From NCBI GenBank assembly GCA_964592115.1, contig CAZQCP010000112.1:1-10518 (forward strand): DNA of 10,518 nucleotides, given 5' to 3'. The notes under the pieces are model-generated. The model did not search any database, had not been told where the DNA came from, and worked only from the letters and a program-made list of their open reading frames with translations. Numbering within the stretch: position 1 is the first letter of the stretch; every line of letters begins with the position of its first letter. Position numbers and translations under genes: made by a program. This document shows positions 1 through 6,532 of this stretch, piece after piece. Origin of the DNA: Sva-07 sp964592115 (GTDB lineage Bacteria; Actinomycetota; Acidimicrobiia; Acidimicrobiales; Ilumatobacteraceae).

Positions 1-20
1 TCGGCGCCACTGACTCGTCG

Positions 21-55
21 CGGTTGCATGTGGTGTCTGACCCCGGATGCAATCG
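21..55. repeat. Inverted repeat upstream of the amidohydrolase
   Basis: The arms CGGTTGCAT and ATGCAATCG pair over 9 bp with one G-T wobble, around a 17-nt loop. It lies about 170 bp upstream of the amidohydrolase start. It could be a regulator site or the tail of something left of the window. No T-run follows on either strand. The rest of 1-226 shows no convincing gene or promoter. Confidence 0.25.
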
Positions 56-226
56 TCGTGGCTGTTCGGCCTGGTGAGCCGGACGACCGATACATGCCCA
101 TCGGAGCGGGTTCTCGTGATCTCGTTGGGCAATTGTTCCCGCGCACGATCACGAAAGGGAGGTGCGCTTGGTGGGAGCGAGCACCCGGGTGGGCCAGCCG
201 TGCGGGTCGGCGGGTACCGTTCACGC

Positions 227-1957
227 ATGCACGATCTCGTCATCCGTAACGCCACGCTCGTCGACGGCACCGGCGCGCCGGGTCGCCCCGCCGACATCGT
301 GGTCGATGGCGAGCAGATCGTCGACGTCACCGACGCTGGCGACGCGCCCGCGGGCGGGCGACGCGAGATCGACGCCGACGGTCGCCTCGTCACACCCGGT
401 TGGGTCGACATCCACACCCACTACGACGGCCAGGTCACTTGGGACCCCGACCTCGCCCCGTCGTCGATCAACGGTGTCACGTCGATCCTCGTCGGCAACT
501 GCGGCGTCGGGTTCGCTCCCGTCGCGCCGGACCGCCACCAGTGGCTGATCGAGCTGCTGGAGGGCGTCGAGGACATCCCGGGCACCGCGCTGACCGAAGG
601 CATGACCTGGGGATGGGAGTCGTTCCCGGAGTACCTCGACGTGCTCGACGGGCTGCGCTGGACGATCGACGTCGGCACGCAGGTGCCCCACGCCGCGCTG
701 CGCACCTACGTGATGGGCGAACGAGGCGCCGACGTCGCGAGCGCAGCGACGGCCGACGAGATCGTGACGATGTCGCGCCTCACCGAGGAGGCGATCCGGG
801 CGGGAGCGATGGGCTTCACCACGTCGCGCACCTACGCCCACCGCACATCGCGCGGCGAGCAGATCGGCACCCTGCGCGCCAGCGCCGACGAGGTGCTCGG
901 CATCGCCGACGCCCTTCGCCGCACGGGGCGCGGTGTCGTCCAGCTCATCTCCGACGCGTACCAGTCGACGGACGAGGAGCTCGTCGCCCACGAGATCGAG
1001 CTGCTCGGGCGAATCGCCACCGAGATCGGCAGGCCGCTCAGCTTCACGGTCCAGCAGAACGACGACGCCCCGGACCGCTACCGCGAGCTGCTCAGCGCGA
1101 TCGCCGGATGGAACGCCGAGGGGGCCGACGTCAAGGCGCAGGTCGCCGTGCGCCCGATCGGCGTGTTGATCGGGCTCAACGCAACGGCGAACCCGTTGCT
1201 GTTCTGCCCGACGTACCACCAGATCCTCCAGCTCGATCGCGACGAGCGCCTCGCCCGCCTGCGTGATCCCGAGATCCGCCGCCGGATCACCGAGGAGCAC
1301 GGCCAGTCGGATCCCACCGGTTTCGTCGGCCTCATCCACCACGGATTCGACCGCATGTATCCACTGTCGGACCCGCCGAACTACGAGCCAACCCCTGCCG
1401 ACAGCGTCGCCGGTCTCGCCGCGGCCGCTGGCAGGAGTCCGATCGAGGTGCTGTACGACCTGCTGCTGGACGAGAACGGCACGCGCCTGCTGTACCTGCC
1501 CTTGATGAACTACGCCCGCGGCGACCTCGACGACGTGCACGAGATGATCACCAACCCCAACGCGATGTTCGGGCTGTCGGATGCCGGCGCCCACTGCAAC
1601 TCGATCTGCGACGGCTCGTTCCCGACGACGGCCCTCACACACTGGGCTCGAGACCGCTCGCGCGGCGAGCGCTTGCCGATCGAGGCGATCGTCCACCATC
1701 AGACCCAGCGGACCGCGCGCCACGTGGGCTGGACCGACCGCGGCGTGGTCGCTCCGGGCTATCTCGCCGACCTCAACGTGATCGACTTCGACCGGCTCAC
1801 GCTCCACCCGCCCGAGCTGATCGCCGATCTCCCCGCCGGCGGCACGCGGTTGATGCAGTCCGCCGACGGCTACGTCGCCACCATCAAGCGCGGCGACGTG
1901 ATCGCCGAGAACGGCGACCTCACCGGCGCCCGCCCCGGCCGCCTGCAGCGTTCCTGA
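227..1957 (+). CDS. Amidohydrolase family protein, D-aminoacylase-like
   Basis: A 576-residue metal-dependent hydrolase of the amidohydrolase superfamily, in the group usually annotated as N-acyl-D-amino-acid deacylase; it is probably cytoplasmic, as no signal peptide is seen. Seen: the N-terminal beta-sandwich opening (MHDLVIRNATLVDGTG), the metal-binding HTHYD motif at 63-67, and a conserved cysteine in GNCGVGFAP (Cys92). Cys92 is 29 residues after His63, the spacing known between His67 and the bridging Cys96 of the Alcaligenes D-aminoacylase. The catalytic aspartate motif SDAGAH is at 451-456, and the C-terminal sandwich (GYLADLNVIDFDRL) follows. Odd: where D-aminoacylases carry the two further histidine ligands I see VVQLIS (237-242) and SFTVQQND (272-279), so the metal site or substrate may differ. 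The ATG at 227 was chosen because the family begins just before this first strand; its ribosome site is weak. The substrate is not determinable from sequence. The gene stands alone and converges on the surface-protein gene. Confidence 0.85.
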   Translation: MHDLVIRNATLVDGTGAPGRPADIVVDGEQIVDVTDAGDAPAGGRREIDADGRLVTPGWVDIHTHYDGQVTWDPDLAPSSINGVTSILVGNCGVGFAPVAPDRHQWLIELLEGVEDIPGTALTEGMTWGWESFPEYLDVLDGLRWTIDVGTQVPHAALRTYVMGERGADVASAATADEIVTMSRLTEEAIRAGAMGFTTSRTYAHRTSRGEQIGTLRASADEVLGIADALRRTGRGVVQLISDAYQSTDEELVAHEIELLGRIATEIGRPLSFTVQQNDDAPDRYRELLSAIAGWNAEGADVKAQVAVRPIGVLIGLNATANPLLFCPTYHQILQLDRDERLARLRDPEIRRRITEEHGQSDPTGFVGLIHHGFDRMYPLSDPPNYEPTPADSVAGLAAAAGRSPIEVLYDLLLDENGTRLLYLPLMNYARGDLDDVHEMITNPNAMFGLSDAGAHCNSICDGSFPTTALTHWARDRSRGERLPIEAIVHHQTQRTARHVGWTDRGVVAPGYLADLNVIDFDRLTLHPPELIADLPAGGTRLMQSADGYVATIKRGDVIAENGDLTGARPGRLQRS

Positions 1958-2005
1958 CAATTCGGCCTGTCGGCCCCGGTTCGAGCCACACCGGCGAGGG
2001 GCTCT

Positions 2006-2020
2006 CGGGCGGTGCGCCCG
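2006..2020. terminator. GC hairpin between convergent genes
   Basis: CGGGCG and CGCCCG form a perfect 6-bp stem around a 3-nt loop (GTG) in the 82-bp gap between two converging genes. No T-tract follows on either strand, so it would only work as a T-less, actinobacterial-style terminator. A second, weaker arm pair (CCGGT/ACCGG) lies at 1976-1994. Confidence 0.35.
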
Positions 2021-2039
2021 TCACGAGTGCCCGCCGCGC

Positions 2040-3080
2040 TCAATCCCGGTCTTCGCGCACGGGTGACACGCGTCGCGAGGAGAGCAGCACGCCCACACCG
2101 GCGGCCGTCAGCGCGAACGCGATCAGGAGACCGATCGTGGTCGTGCCGGTGACGGGGAGCTCGCCGGCGACGGTGGTTGAAGCGTTCGGGCCGGCGTCTG
2201 GAACGGCTCCGGCGGGTGGTGTGGCGCCACCCGCGGGCGGCGTCGCGCCGCTCGTGCCCGCCGGCGAGGTCCCGGGGATCGTGCCGGGGATCGTCGTGGC
2301 CGCGCCGGTGTCAGTGGATGTCGGGGCCGCCTCTGGCGCAAGGACGTTGGTCGTGATCTGCGCGGTGCAAGTGACAAGGTCACCGCCACCGTTGGCTGAA
2401 CCGTTGCACTGGTTGATGGTGACGGACCACAGCGCGGAGACCGTCGATGTCGGCACGGTGCACGTCACGCGTCCGGTCGCTCCGCCGTTGTTGCCTGACC
2501 CGTTGCACTGGGTCACGTCGGCGCCGGTCACCGACGTCTGGGGCGCACAGATCGTCGTGGGTTCGGCGCCGCCGCCTTGACCGGAACCGATGCACTGGTT
2601 GACGGTCGCCGGAGTCGTCGATCCGGCCCCGGTGATGTTGTTGACGACGATGACGTTGCAGGTCACGATCGAGCCGCCGGCATTGGCCGAGCCGTTGCAT
2701 TGGTCGATCGAGCCGACGATGTCGGTCGTGAGCGCACCCGGGGTTGTCACGCACACGGCCTCGCCGGGGGCGCCGGCGCAGGCGGTGGTCGTCACGGTCG
2801 AGCTGGTTGCACCGGTGGCGATGTCGAGTGTGTTGGTCACTGTGACGTCGCAGCGGATCTCACGCGCGGCCCCGGTCTCGTCGCCGTTGCACTGGTCGAC
2901 CGCTGTGGTTGCTGCGGTTGCGACCGTGGACGGGAAGATTCCACTCAGCGTGCCCACGCCGGCGACGAGGATGAGCGTCGCTGCGGTCGCACGAATGCGA
3001 TGACGCAACCCCGCTCGTTCAGATCTCGTGATCTGGTGATGCGCCGCGCTGACGGGGAGCTCTCTCTGACTGATGTGCAT
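2040..3080 (-). CDS. LPXTG-type cell-surface protein with paired-cysteine QCNG repeats
   Basis: A 346-residue secreted protein, probably covalently wall-anchored by sortase. Seen, in order: a basic N-terminus (to about residue 30), a hydrophobic signal segment (about 31-49) ending near ATA-AT, then five units with the core QCNG or QCIG, small residues and glycines, then a second cysteine. The cysteine pairs are 64/77, 128/141, 163/178, 192/207 and 225/238, with one extra pair at 101/110. A Pro/Thr/Ala/Gly linker follows (about 247-306), then LPVTG (308-312), a membrane segment (about 314-334) and the tail SSRRVSPVREDRD. All twelve cysteines fall in pairs, which fits disulfides outside the cell. 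No sortase gene is in the window. The start is ambiguous: ATG 3080 has GGAAGGG upstream, while an in-frame ATG at 3128 has GGGAGG at 5-nt spacing and would add 16 residues. I prefer 3080 because it gives the shorter signal-peptide n-region. The ligand or role is unknown. It is divergent from the winged-helix gene. Confidence 0.8.
   Translation of the reverse strand: MHISQRELPVSAAHHQITRSERAGLRHRIRATAATLILVAGVGTLSGIFPSTVATAATTAVDQCNGDETGAAREIRCDVTVTNTLDIATGATSSTVTTTACAGAPGEAVCVTTPGALTTDIVGSIDQCNGSANAGGSIVTCNVIVVNNITGAGSTTPATVNQCIGSGQGGGAEPTTICAPQTSVTGADVTQCNGSGNNGGATGRVTCTVPTSTVSALWSVTINQCNGSANGGGDLVTCTAQITTNVLAPEAAPTSTDTGAATTIPGTIPGTSPAGTSGATPPAGGATPPAGAVPDAGPNASTTVAGELPVTGTTTIGLLIAFALTAAGVGVLLSSRRVSPVREDRD
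2361..2900 (-). repeat. Region encoding QCNG paired-cysteine repeats
   Basis: Residues 61-240 of the surface protein. Successive first cysteines lie at 64, (101), 128, 163, 192 and 225, a step of about 27-37 residues. Cysteine-to-cysteine spacing within a unit is 13 or 15 residues, except 9 in the degenerate 101/110 unit. At DNA level the plus strand shows recurring CCGTTGCACTGG-like stretches, diverged between units, so the repeat is old and held at protein level. Confidence 0.8.
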
Positions 3081-3141
3081 GGTGGTCCCTTCCGAGCATG
3101 CACTTGGCGGCTGTATCGCCCTCCGCATGACTGCCTCCCGG

Positions 3142-3147
3142 AGGATA
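3142..3147 (-). promoter_or_regulatory. Possible -10 box for the surface-protein gene
   Basis: On the minus strand TATCCT fits the actinobacterial TAnnnT pattern. A start about 7 nt on would give a leader of about 55 nt to the ATG at 3080, and almost none to the ATG at 3128. No good -35 is visible; that position falls in the ACTAG palindrome. Confidence 0.3.
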
Positions 3148-3160
3148 GCAGCAATTTGTC

Positions 3161-3180
3161 ACTAGTAATGCATTACTAGT
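3161..3180. promoter_or_regulatory. Perfect 20-bp palindrome, candidate operator
   Basis: ACTAGTAATGCATTACTAGT is an exact palindrome in the 124-bp divergent region between the surface-protein gene and the winged-helix regulator gene. It sits over the -35 zone of the regulator and upstream of the possible -10 of the surface gene, as expected for a dimeric repressor site acting on both. A third ACTAG at 3189-3193 continues the 14-bp spacing of the two in the palindrome. The tract is AT-rich in an otherwise GC-rich window. That the neighbouring regulator binds here is inference. Confidence 0.6.
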
Positions 3181-3190
3181 ATTTGCAGAC

Positions 3191-3196
3191 TAGATT
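3191..3196 (+). promoter_or_regulatory. Candidate -10 box of a leaderless promoter
   Basis: TAGATT fits TAnnnT and ends 8 nt before the GTG start codon at 3205, so transcription would begin at or next to the start codon. No Shine-Dalgarno sequence precedes the GTG, which agrees with leaderless translation. The -10 overlaps the third ACTAG copy. Confidence 0.5.
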
Positions 3197-3204
3197 GCCT
3201 GGCT

Positions 3205-3498
3205 GTGCCCGAGTGGAGCTTCCTGACGAACCATGCGCGAGCCCTGCTGCTCATCGCCAGCGAACCCGACGCGGTGCTCCTACGGTCGATCGCCGCCGAC
3301 CTGGACGTGACAGAACGAACCGCCTACGGCATCGTCGCCGACCTCGCCCGCGACGGCTACATCGTGAAGCACAAGGATGGCCGCCGCAACCGGTACTCGA
3401 TCCAGGCCGACCTCCCGCTCCCCGATCGTCTCGACAAGCGCCTCACCATCGGCGAAGTGCTCGGACTTCTGACCGACATCGACGAACGACAGGAATGA
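3205..3498 (+). CDS. Small winged helix-turn-helix transcriptional regulator
   Basis: A 97-residue DNA-binding protein that is essentially a single winged-helix domain (ArsR/MarR-like fold). Seen: helix 1 NHARALLLIA (9-18), a helix-turn-helix with LLRSIAADLDVTERTAYGIVADLARDGYI (about 25-53), then a wing with KHKDGRRNRYSI (55-66), followed by a short C-terminal stretch (GEVLGLLTDID) that could help dimerisation. The tract TERTAYGIVADL is the likely recognition helix. There is no metal-binding cysteine cluster and no separate ligand domain, so any inducer is unknown. The GTG start is supported by the leaderless-type promoter just upstream and by the start of the domain at once after it. The palindrome 25 bp upstream suggests autoregulation and control of the divergent surface protein. 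The domain call is firm; the target is inferred. Confidence 0.82.
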   Translation: MPEWSFLTNHARALLLIASEPDAVLLRSIAADLDVTERTAYGIVADLARDGYIVKHKDGRRNRYSIQADLPLPDRLDKRLTIGEVLGLLTDIDERQE

Positions 3499-3543
3499 CG
3501 ATCCGGCGCGCATGCTCGCTGCGCTGGCGGGCGTGTCCGGCGA

Positions 3544-4170
3544 TCAGCTCAGCAGGGTGCCGTGCATGGCCGCGCGCATCGCATCGACGGCCAACCGGTG
3601 CTCTTCGGGTGTACGGCTCCCGCCTTCGGTCAAACCGACGAACATCACCCGGATGAACTCGGCGACCATCGCCCGCTTGGCCGCGCACACCTCGCCGGTG
3701 GCGATGCCCGCATCGACGATGTGGGTGAAGAAGTCGTCACGATCTGCCGCCGCGGTGGCGAGCCGGTCAGCGATCTCGGGGAAGCGGCGCATGTCGATGC
3801 GCACGGTGCCGATGAACATCGCCAGCGACGGGTCCTCGCCGTTGAGCTCATGGGCCGCTTCGAGCACAGCGTCGAACTGACCGGCGAACGTGTCGGCGCA
3901 CTGCACAGCCTCGACGAAGCGGCCGTACACCTTGCGTTGGATGTCGCGGTGGACCTTGACGTAGAGGTCGAGCTTGGAGTCGACGTAGTGGTACAGCGCT
4001 GCGGGGGTGATGCCGGCGTCGGCAGCGACCTGCTTGTTGGTGACGGCGCCGTAGCCGCGGTCGGCGAACAGGCGCCGGGCGCTGTCGATGATCGCCCGCC
4101 TCGTGTCGGCGGAGTCCCGATCCGTCGGCCGTCCACGCCGCTTCGCCGGGGCTCGGGTCACCTCCGCCAT
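3544..4170 (-). CDS. TetR-family transcriptional regulator
   Basis: A 208-residue regulator with a basic leader (AKRRGRPTDRD, 9-19), a TetR N-terminal DNA-binding domain and helix-turn-helix (TRRAIIDSARRLFADRGY at 23-40; NKQVAADAGITPAALYHYVDSK at 45-66), and an all-helical ligand/dimerisation domain (about 75-208). The length is usual for the family. The ATG at 4170 was chosen because the RGRP leader begins just after it; an upstream in-frame ATG at 4221 would add 17 residues unlike the family. CATACT, 6 nt before this ATG, is a weak -10-like match. The inducer and targets are not readable from the sequence. It lies on the same strand as adk and downstream of it, after an interrupted palindrome that probably serves as its operator. 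It converges with the winged-helix gene across 45 bp. Confidence 0.85.
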   Translation of the reverse strand: MAEVTRAPAKRRGRPTDRDSADTRRAIIDSARRLFADRGYGAVTNKQVAADAGITPAALYHYVDSKLDLYVKVHRDIQRKVYGRFVEAVQCADTFAGQFDAVLEAAHELNGEDPSLAMFIGTVRIDMRRFPEIADRLATAAADRDDFFTHIVDAGIATGEVCAAKRAMVAEFIRVMFVGLTEGGSRTPEEHRLAVDAMRAAMHGTLLS

Positions 4171-4229
4171 GCCCCGAGTATGACCGCCGTCACAGCCGGA
4201 CTCGCTGTCGGAGCCGCGCATCTCGAATG

Positions 4230-4266
4230 TGTCCGAATCATCACGCTGAGCGTGACGGAGCGGACA
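4230..4266. promoter_or_regulatory. Interrupted palindrome, candidate TetR operator
   Basis: The core TCACGCT-G-AGCGTGA (4241-4255) is a perfect 7+7 inverted repeat about one base. The outer arms TGTCCG (4230-4235) and CGGACA (4261-4266) are symmetric about the same centre (4248). A 15-bp core with a single central base is typical of TetR-family operators. The centre is 78 bp upstream of the tetR-type ATG, between it and adk. As an RNA hairpin it would have 6 bp and a 3-nt loop with no T-run, so a terminator for adk is the weaker reading. Confidence 0.5.
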
Positions 4267-4304
4267 TGTTTGTGCCGGTTGGCCAGATCGTCGCGCGACG
4301 GGTG

Positions 4305-4964
4305 TCAGCGGCGGGCGGCTTCGACGGCCTTGACGAGGCGATCGAACACGGCGTCGGGGTGGCCGATGCCGTTGACGACCGCCAGCCGGCCCTGGTCGGT
4401 GTAGTGCTTGATCAACGGGAACGTCTGCTCCTCGTAGAGATCGAGCCGCCGGTTGACCGACTCGGGCGTGTCGTCACCGCGCTGTTCGACGTCGCCGCCG
4501 CACACGTCGCAGATCCACGGCTCAGGGTCGTTCCCGAGCGCCGTGTAGTTCGTGCCGCAGTCGCGGCACACCCGCCGCGACGAGATCCGCTCGAGCACGA
4601 TCTCGCGCGGCACGTTGAGGTCGAGCACGACGTCGATCGGACGCTCGGCCGTGATCTGGTCGAGCGCATCGGCCTGCTCGATCGTCCGCGGAAACCCGTC
4701 GAGGATGTAGCCCCGCGTCATCGCGTCCGGCGCCGCCAACCGCTCGCGCACGATGCCGATCATGATGTCGTCGCTGACGAGGCCGCCGCTGTCCATCACC
4801 TGCTTGGCCGCCCAGCCGAGATCGGTCCCCTCACGCACAGCAGCGCGCAACATGTCACCGGTCGAGATGTGCGGTACGACGAAGTGCCGGGACAGACGCA
4901 CACACTGCGTCCCTTTGCCGGCACCCTGTCGCCCGAGGATGATGAGACGGGCGCCCGGGATCAC
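4305..4964 (-). CDS. adk: Adenylate kinase, zinc-LID form
   Basis: The 219-residue enzyme interconverts ATP + AMP and 2 ADP in the cytoplasm. Seen: P-loop GRQGAGKGTQ (11-20), the AMP-binding ISTGDMLR (33-40), DGFPRT (89-94), and a long LID carrying cysteines 133, 136, 152 and 155 (C-X2-C-X15-C-X2-C), so a structural zinc is expected. Arg residues of the NRRLDLYEEQT segment (171-181) belong to the nucleotide site. The length fits the long-LID form, unlike the short LID-less kinase of mycobacteria. The GTG start lies 6 nt after the secY stop, with no clear ribosome site, so translational coupling to secY is likely. It is the last gene of the ribosomal-protein operon seen here; map and infA, often next, are absent. 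Confidence 0.97.
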   Translation of the reverse strand: MIPGARLIILGRQGAGKGTQCVRLSRHFVVPHISTGDMLRAAVREGTDLGWAAKQVMDSGGLVSDDIMIGIVRERLAAPDAMTRGYILDGFPRTIEQADALDQITAERPIDVVLDLNVPREIVLERISSRRVCRDCGTNYTALGNDPEPWICDVCGGDVEQRGDDTPESVNRRLDLYEEQTFPLIKHYTDQGRLAVVNGIGHPDAVFDRLVKAVEAARR

Positions 4965-4970
4965 GGCGGC

Positions 4971-5455
4971 CTACTTGAGGAAGCCCTCGTAGTTGCGCAG
5001 GGTCAGCTGGCTGTCGATCTGGCGCATCAGCTCGAGGGCCACGCCGACGGAGATCAAGATGCTCGTGCCGGCGAAAGCGAACGTGTTGATGTTGGCGATG
5101 ATCATCAAGATGTACGGCAAGATCGCGATCACGGCGATGAACACGGCGCCAGGAAGGGTGATGCGGTTGACCGCCTTGCCGAGATACTTCTCGGTCTGCG
5201 GGCCGGGACGCACGCCCGGGATGAACCCGCCCTGGCGGCGCAGCTGGTCGGCCTGGCGCACCGGGTCGAAGGCGATCGAGTTGTAGAAGTAGGCGAAGGC
5301 GATGATCATCAGCGCGAAGATCGTGATGTACACGAGGTTCTGCGGGTTGACGATGTAGTCGTTGACGAAGCGCACGATGTCGCCGCGCCACCCCGAGCCG
5401 CTGCCGAGCACGTTGGCGGCGACGGGGGCCTTGTCGGCGACGATCAGCAGCAGGT
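4971..5455 (-). CDS. secY: SecY translocase subunit, C-terminal part (broken at assembly gap)
   Basis: About 160 residues of the SecY channel, running from the N gap to the stop at 4971. Seen: the external loop between transmembrane helices 7 and 8 (LGSGSGWRGDIVRFVNDYIV, then NPQNLVY), helix 8 (ITIFALMIIAFAYFYNSI), the cytoplasmic loop with GGFIPGVRPG that contacts the ribosome and SecA, helix 9 (GAVFIAVIAILPYILMIIAN), helix 10 (TSILISVGVALELM) and the usual end NYEGFLK. Odd: its first 27 readable loop residues (5328-5408) repeat, in diverged form, the last 27 residues of the fragment on the other side of the gap. Its immediate start (LLLIVADKAPVAANV) differs from the matching LLLPVILTQF there. 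It may therefore belong to a different strain or copy than the other fragment. Confidence 0.9.
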
Positions 5456-5465
5456 NNNNNNNNNN
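5456..5465. other. Assembly gap (10 Ns)
   Basis: Ten Ns interrupt secY. The count is a placeholder: read literally it throws the two halves out of frame by one base. Both flanks encode the same SecY loop, so the true distance may be negative (an overlap). Confidence 0.99.
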
Positions 5466-6432
5466 TGTAGACGAAGTTCTGCGGGTTGACGATGTACTTG
5501 TCGACGAACGATGCGATCTCGCCGCGCCACCCCTCGCCCGAGCCGAGGAACTGCGTGAGGATCACCGGGAGCAGCAGGATCGAGCTGGCGAAGATGATCG
5601 GGATGACGCCCGACTGGTTCACCTTGAGCGGAATGTACGTGTTCTGACCGCCCATCATGCGGCGGCCCACCACGCGTTTCGCGAACTGCACCGGGATGCG
5701 CCGCTGGCCGAGCTCGACGTACACGACGGCGACGATGATGAACAACGTCAGCGCCACCATCGCCGTGAACCAGAACCACTTGTTGAGCTGCAAGATGCCC
5801 CAGAAGCCGCCGGGCAACGAGGCGACGACGGAGGCGAAGATGATCATCGACATGCCGTTGCCGATGCCGCGCTGGCTGATCAGCTCGGCCATCCACATCA
5901 GCACGGCGGTGCCGGCGATCAGCGTCGGGATGATCAGGTAACCCCGCGGCCAGATCCCGTCGGGGAGCAACGGCACGGTCGGCGCCGCGCCGGCCGCCGA
6001 GAAGAACGCCGTGCCGCGGCCCGTGCCGAAGATGAACACGAGACCGGTCGCTTGCAGCGTGGCCAGGCCCATCGTGACGTAGCGCGTGTACTGGGTGATC
6101 TTGCGCTGCCCGACGGCGCCCTCGTTCTGCAGCTCTTCGAGCTTCGGGATCACCACGCCGAGCACCTGCATGATGATGCTCGCCGTGATGTACGGCATGA
6201 TCCCGAGGGCGAAGATCGAAAAGCTCTCGAACGCGCCACCGGAGAACAGGTTCAAGAAACCGAGCGCCCCCTGCTGGCTCGCCGACTCACGGAGCTGCTC
6301 GATGGCGATCGGGTCGACGCCGGGCACGCGAATGGCGACACCGAACCGGTAGACGGCGACCATCGCGACCACGAACAGGATCTTGTTCCTCAGGTCGTGG
6401 ACCTTGAAGATGTTGACCAAGTTCGAGATCAC
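5466..6432 (-). CDS. secY: SecY translocase subunit, N-terminal part (broken at assembly gap)
   Basis: The first 322 residues of the membrane channel through which SecA or the ribosome passes proteins. Seen: helix 1 (KILFVVAMVAVYRFGVAI), the plug and helix 2 region (LFSGGAFESFSIFALGIMPY, then ITASIIMQVL), the QRGIGNGMSMIIFASV segment, the cytoplasmic loop QRRIPVQFAKRVVGRRMMGG and helix 7 (SGVIPIIFASSILLLPVIL), ending in the loop NPQNFVY at the gap. The GTG start at 6432 has CAGGAG 8 nt upstream. Joining this part to the C-terminal fragment after NPQN-VY would give 440 residues, normal for SecY; the two fragments as they stand total about 40 residues more. A 100-bp gap separates it from rplO. 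Confidence 0.95.
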
Positions 6433-6532
6433 GCGATGTGCTCCTGATTCGATGCGCTCATGTTCGGGTGACCGGTTCGATGACCGGCGGGATGGTCGGT
6501 GTCGTGACGATGTCGGTGCGAACGACGCCGGT

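Noticed and set aside
221..1960. A 579-codon open frame on the minus strand opposite the amidohydrolase
   Set aside because: Its translation is rich in V, D, G, R and A with no recognisable motif, as expected from the complement of high-GC codons. The plus-strand frame has clear family motifs.
2361..2900. Regularly spaced GTTGCACTGG-like DNA repeats as a CRISPR array
   Set aside because: The copies are degenerate, in codon phase and unevenly spaced, and they encode the QCNG protein repeats.
4230..4266. Rho-independent terminator of adk
   Set aside because: It would have only a 6-bp stem and no T-run, and the concentric outer arms fit a protein-binding site better. Kept as an alternative only.
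4227..5489. A 420-codon plus-strand open frame opposite adk and secY
   Set aside because: It is a complement shadow of two well-recognised genes and runs through the N gap. The composition is His/Asp/Val-rich low complexity.
4855..6432. A 525-residue fused product starting as SecY and ending in Arg/Pro-rich sequence
   Set aside because: The second half is out of frame because the ten Ns are an arbitrary length. The true C-terminus lies in another frame and ends at 4971.
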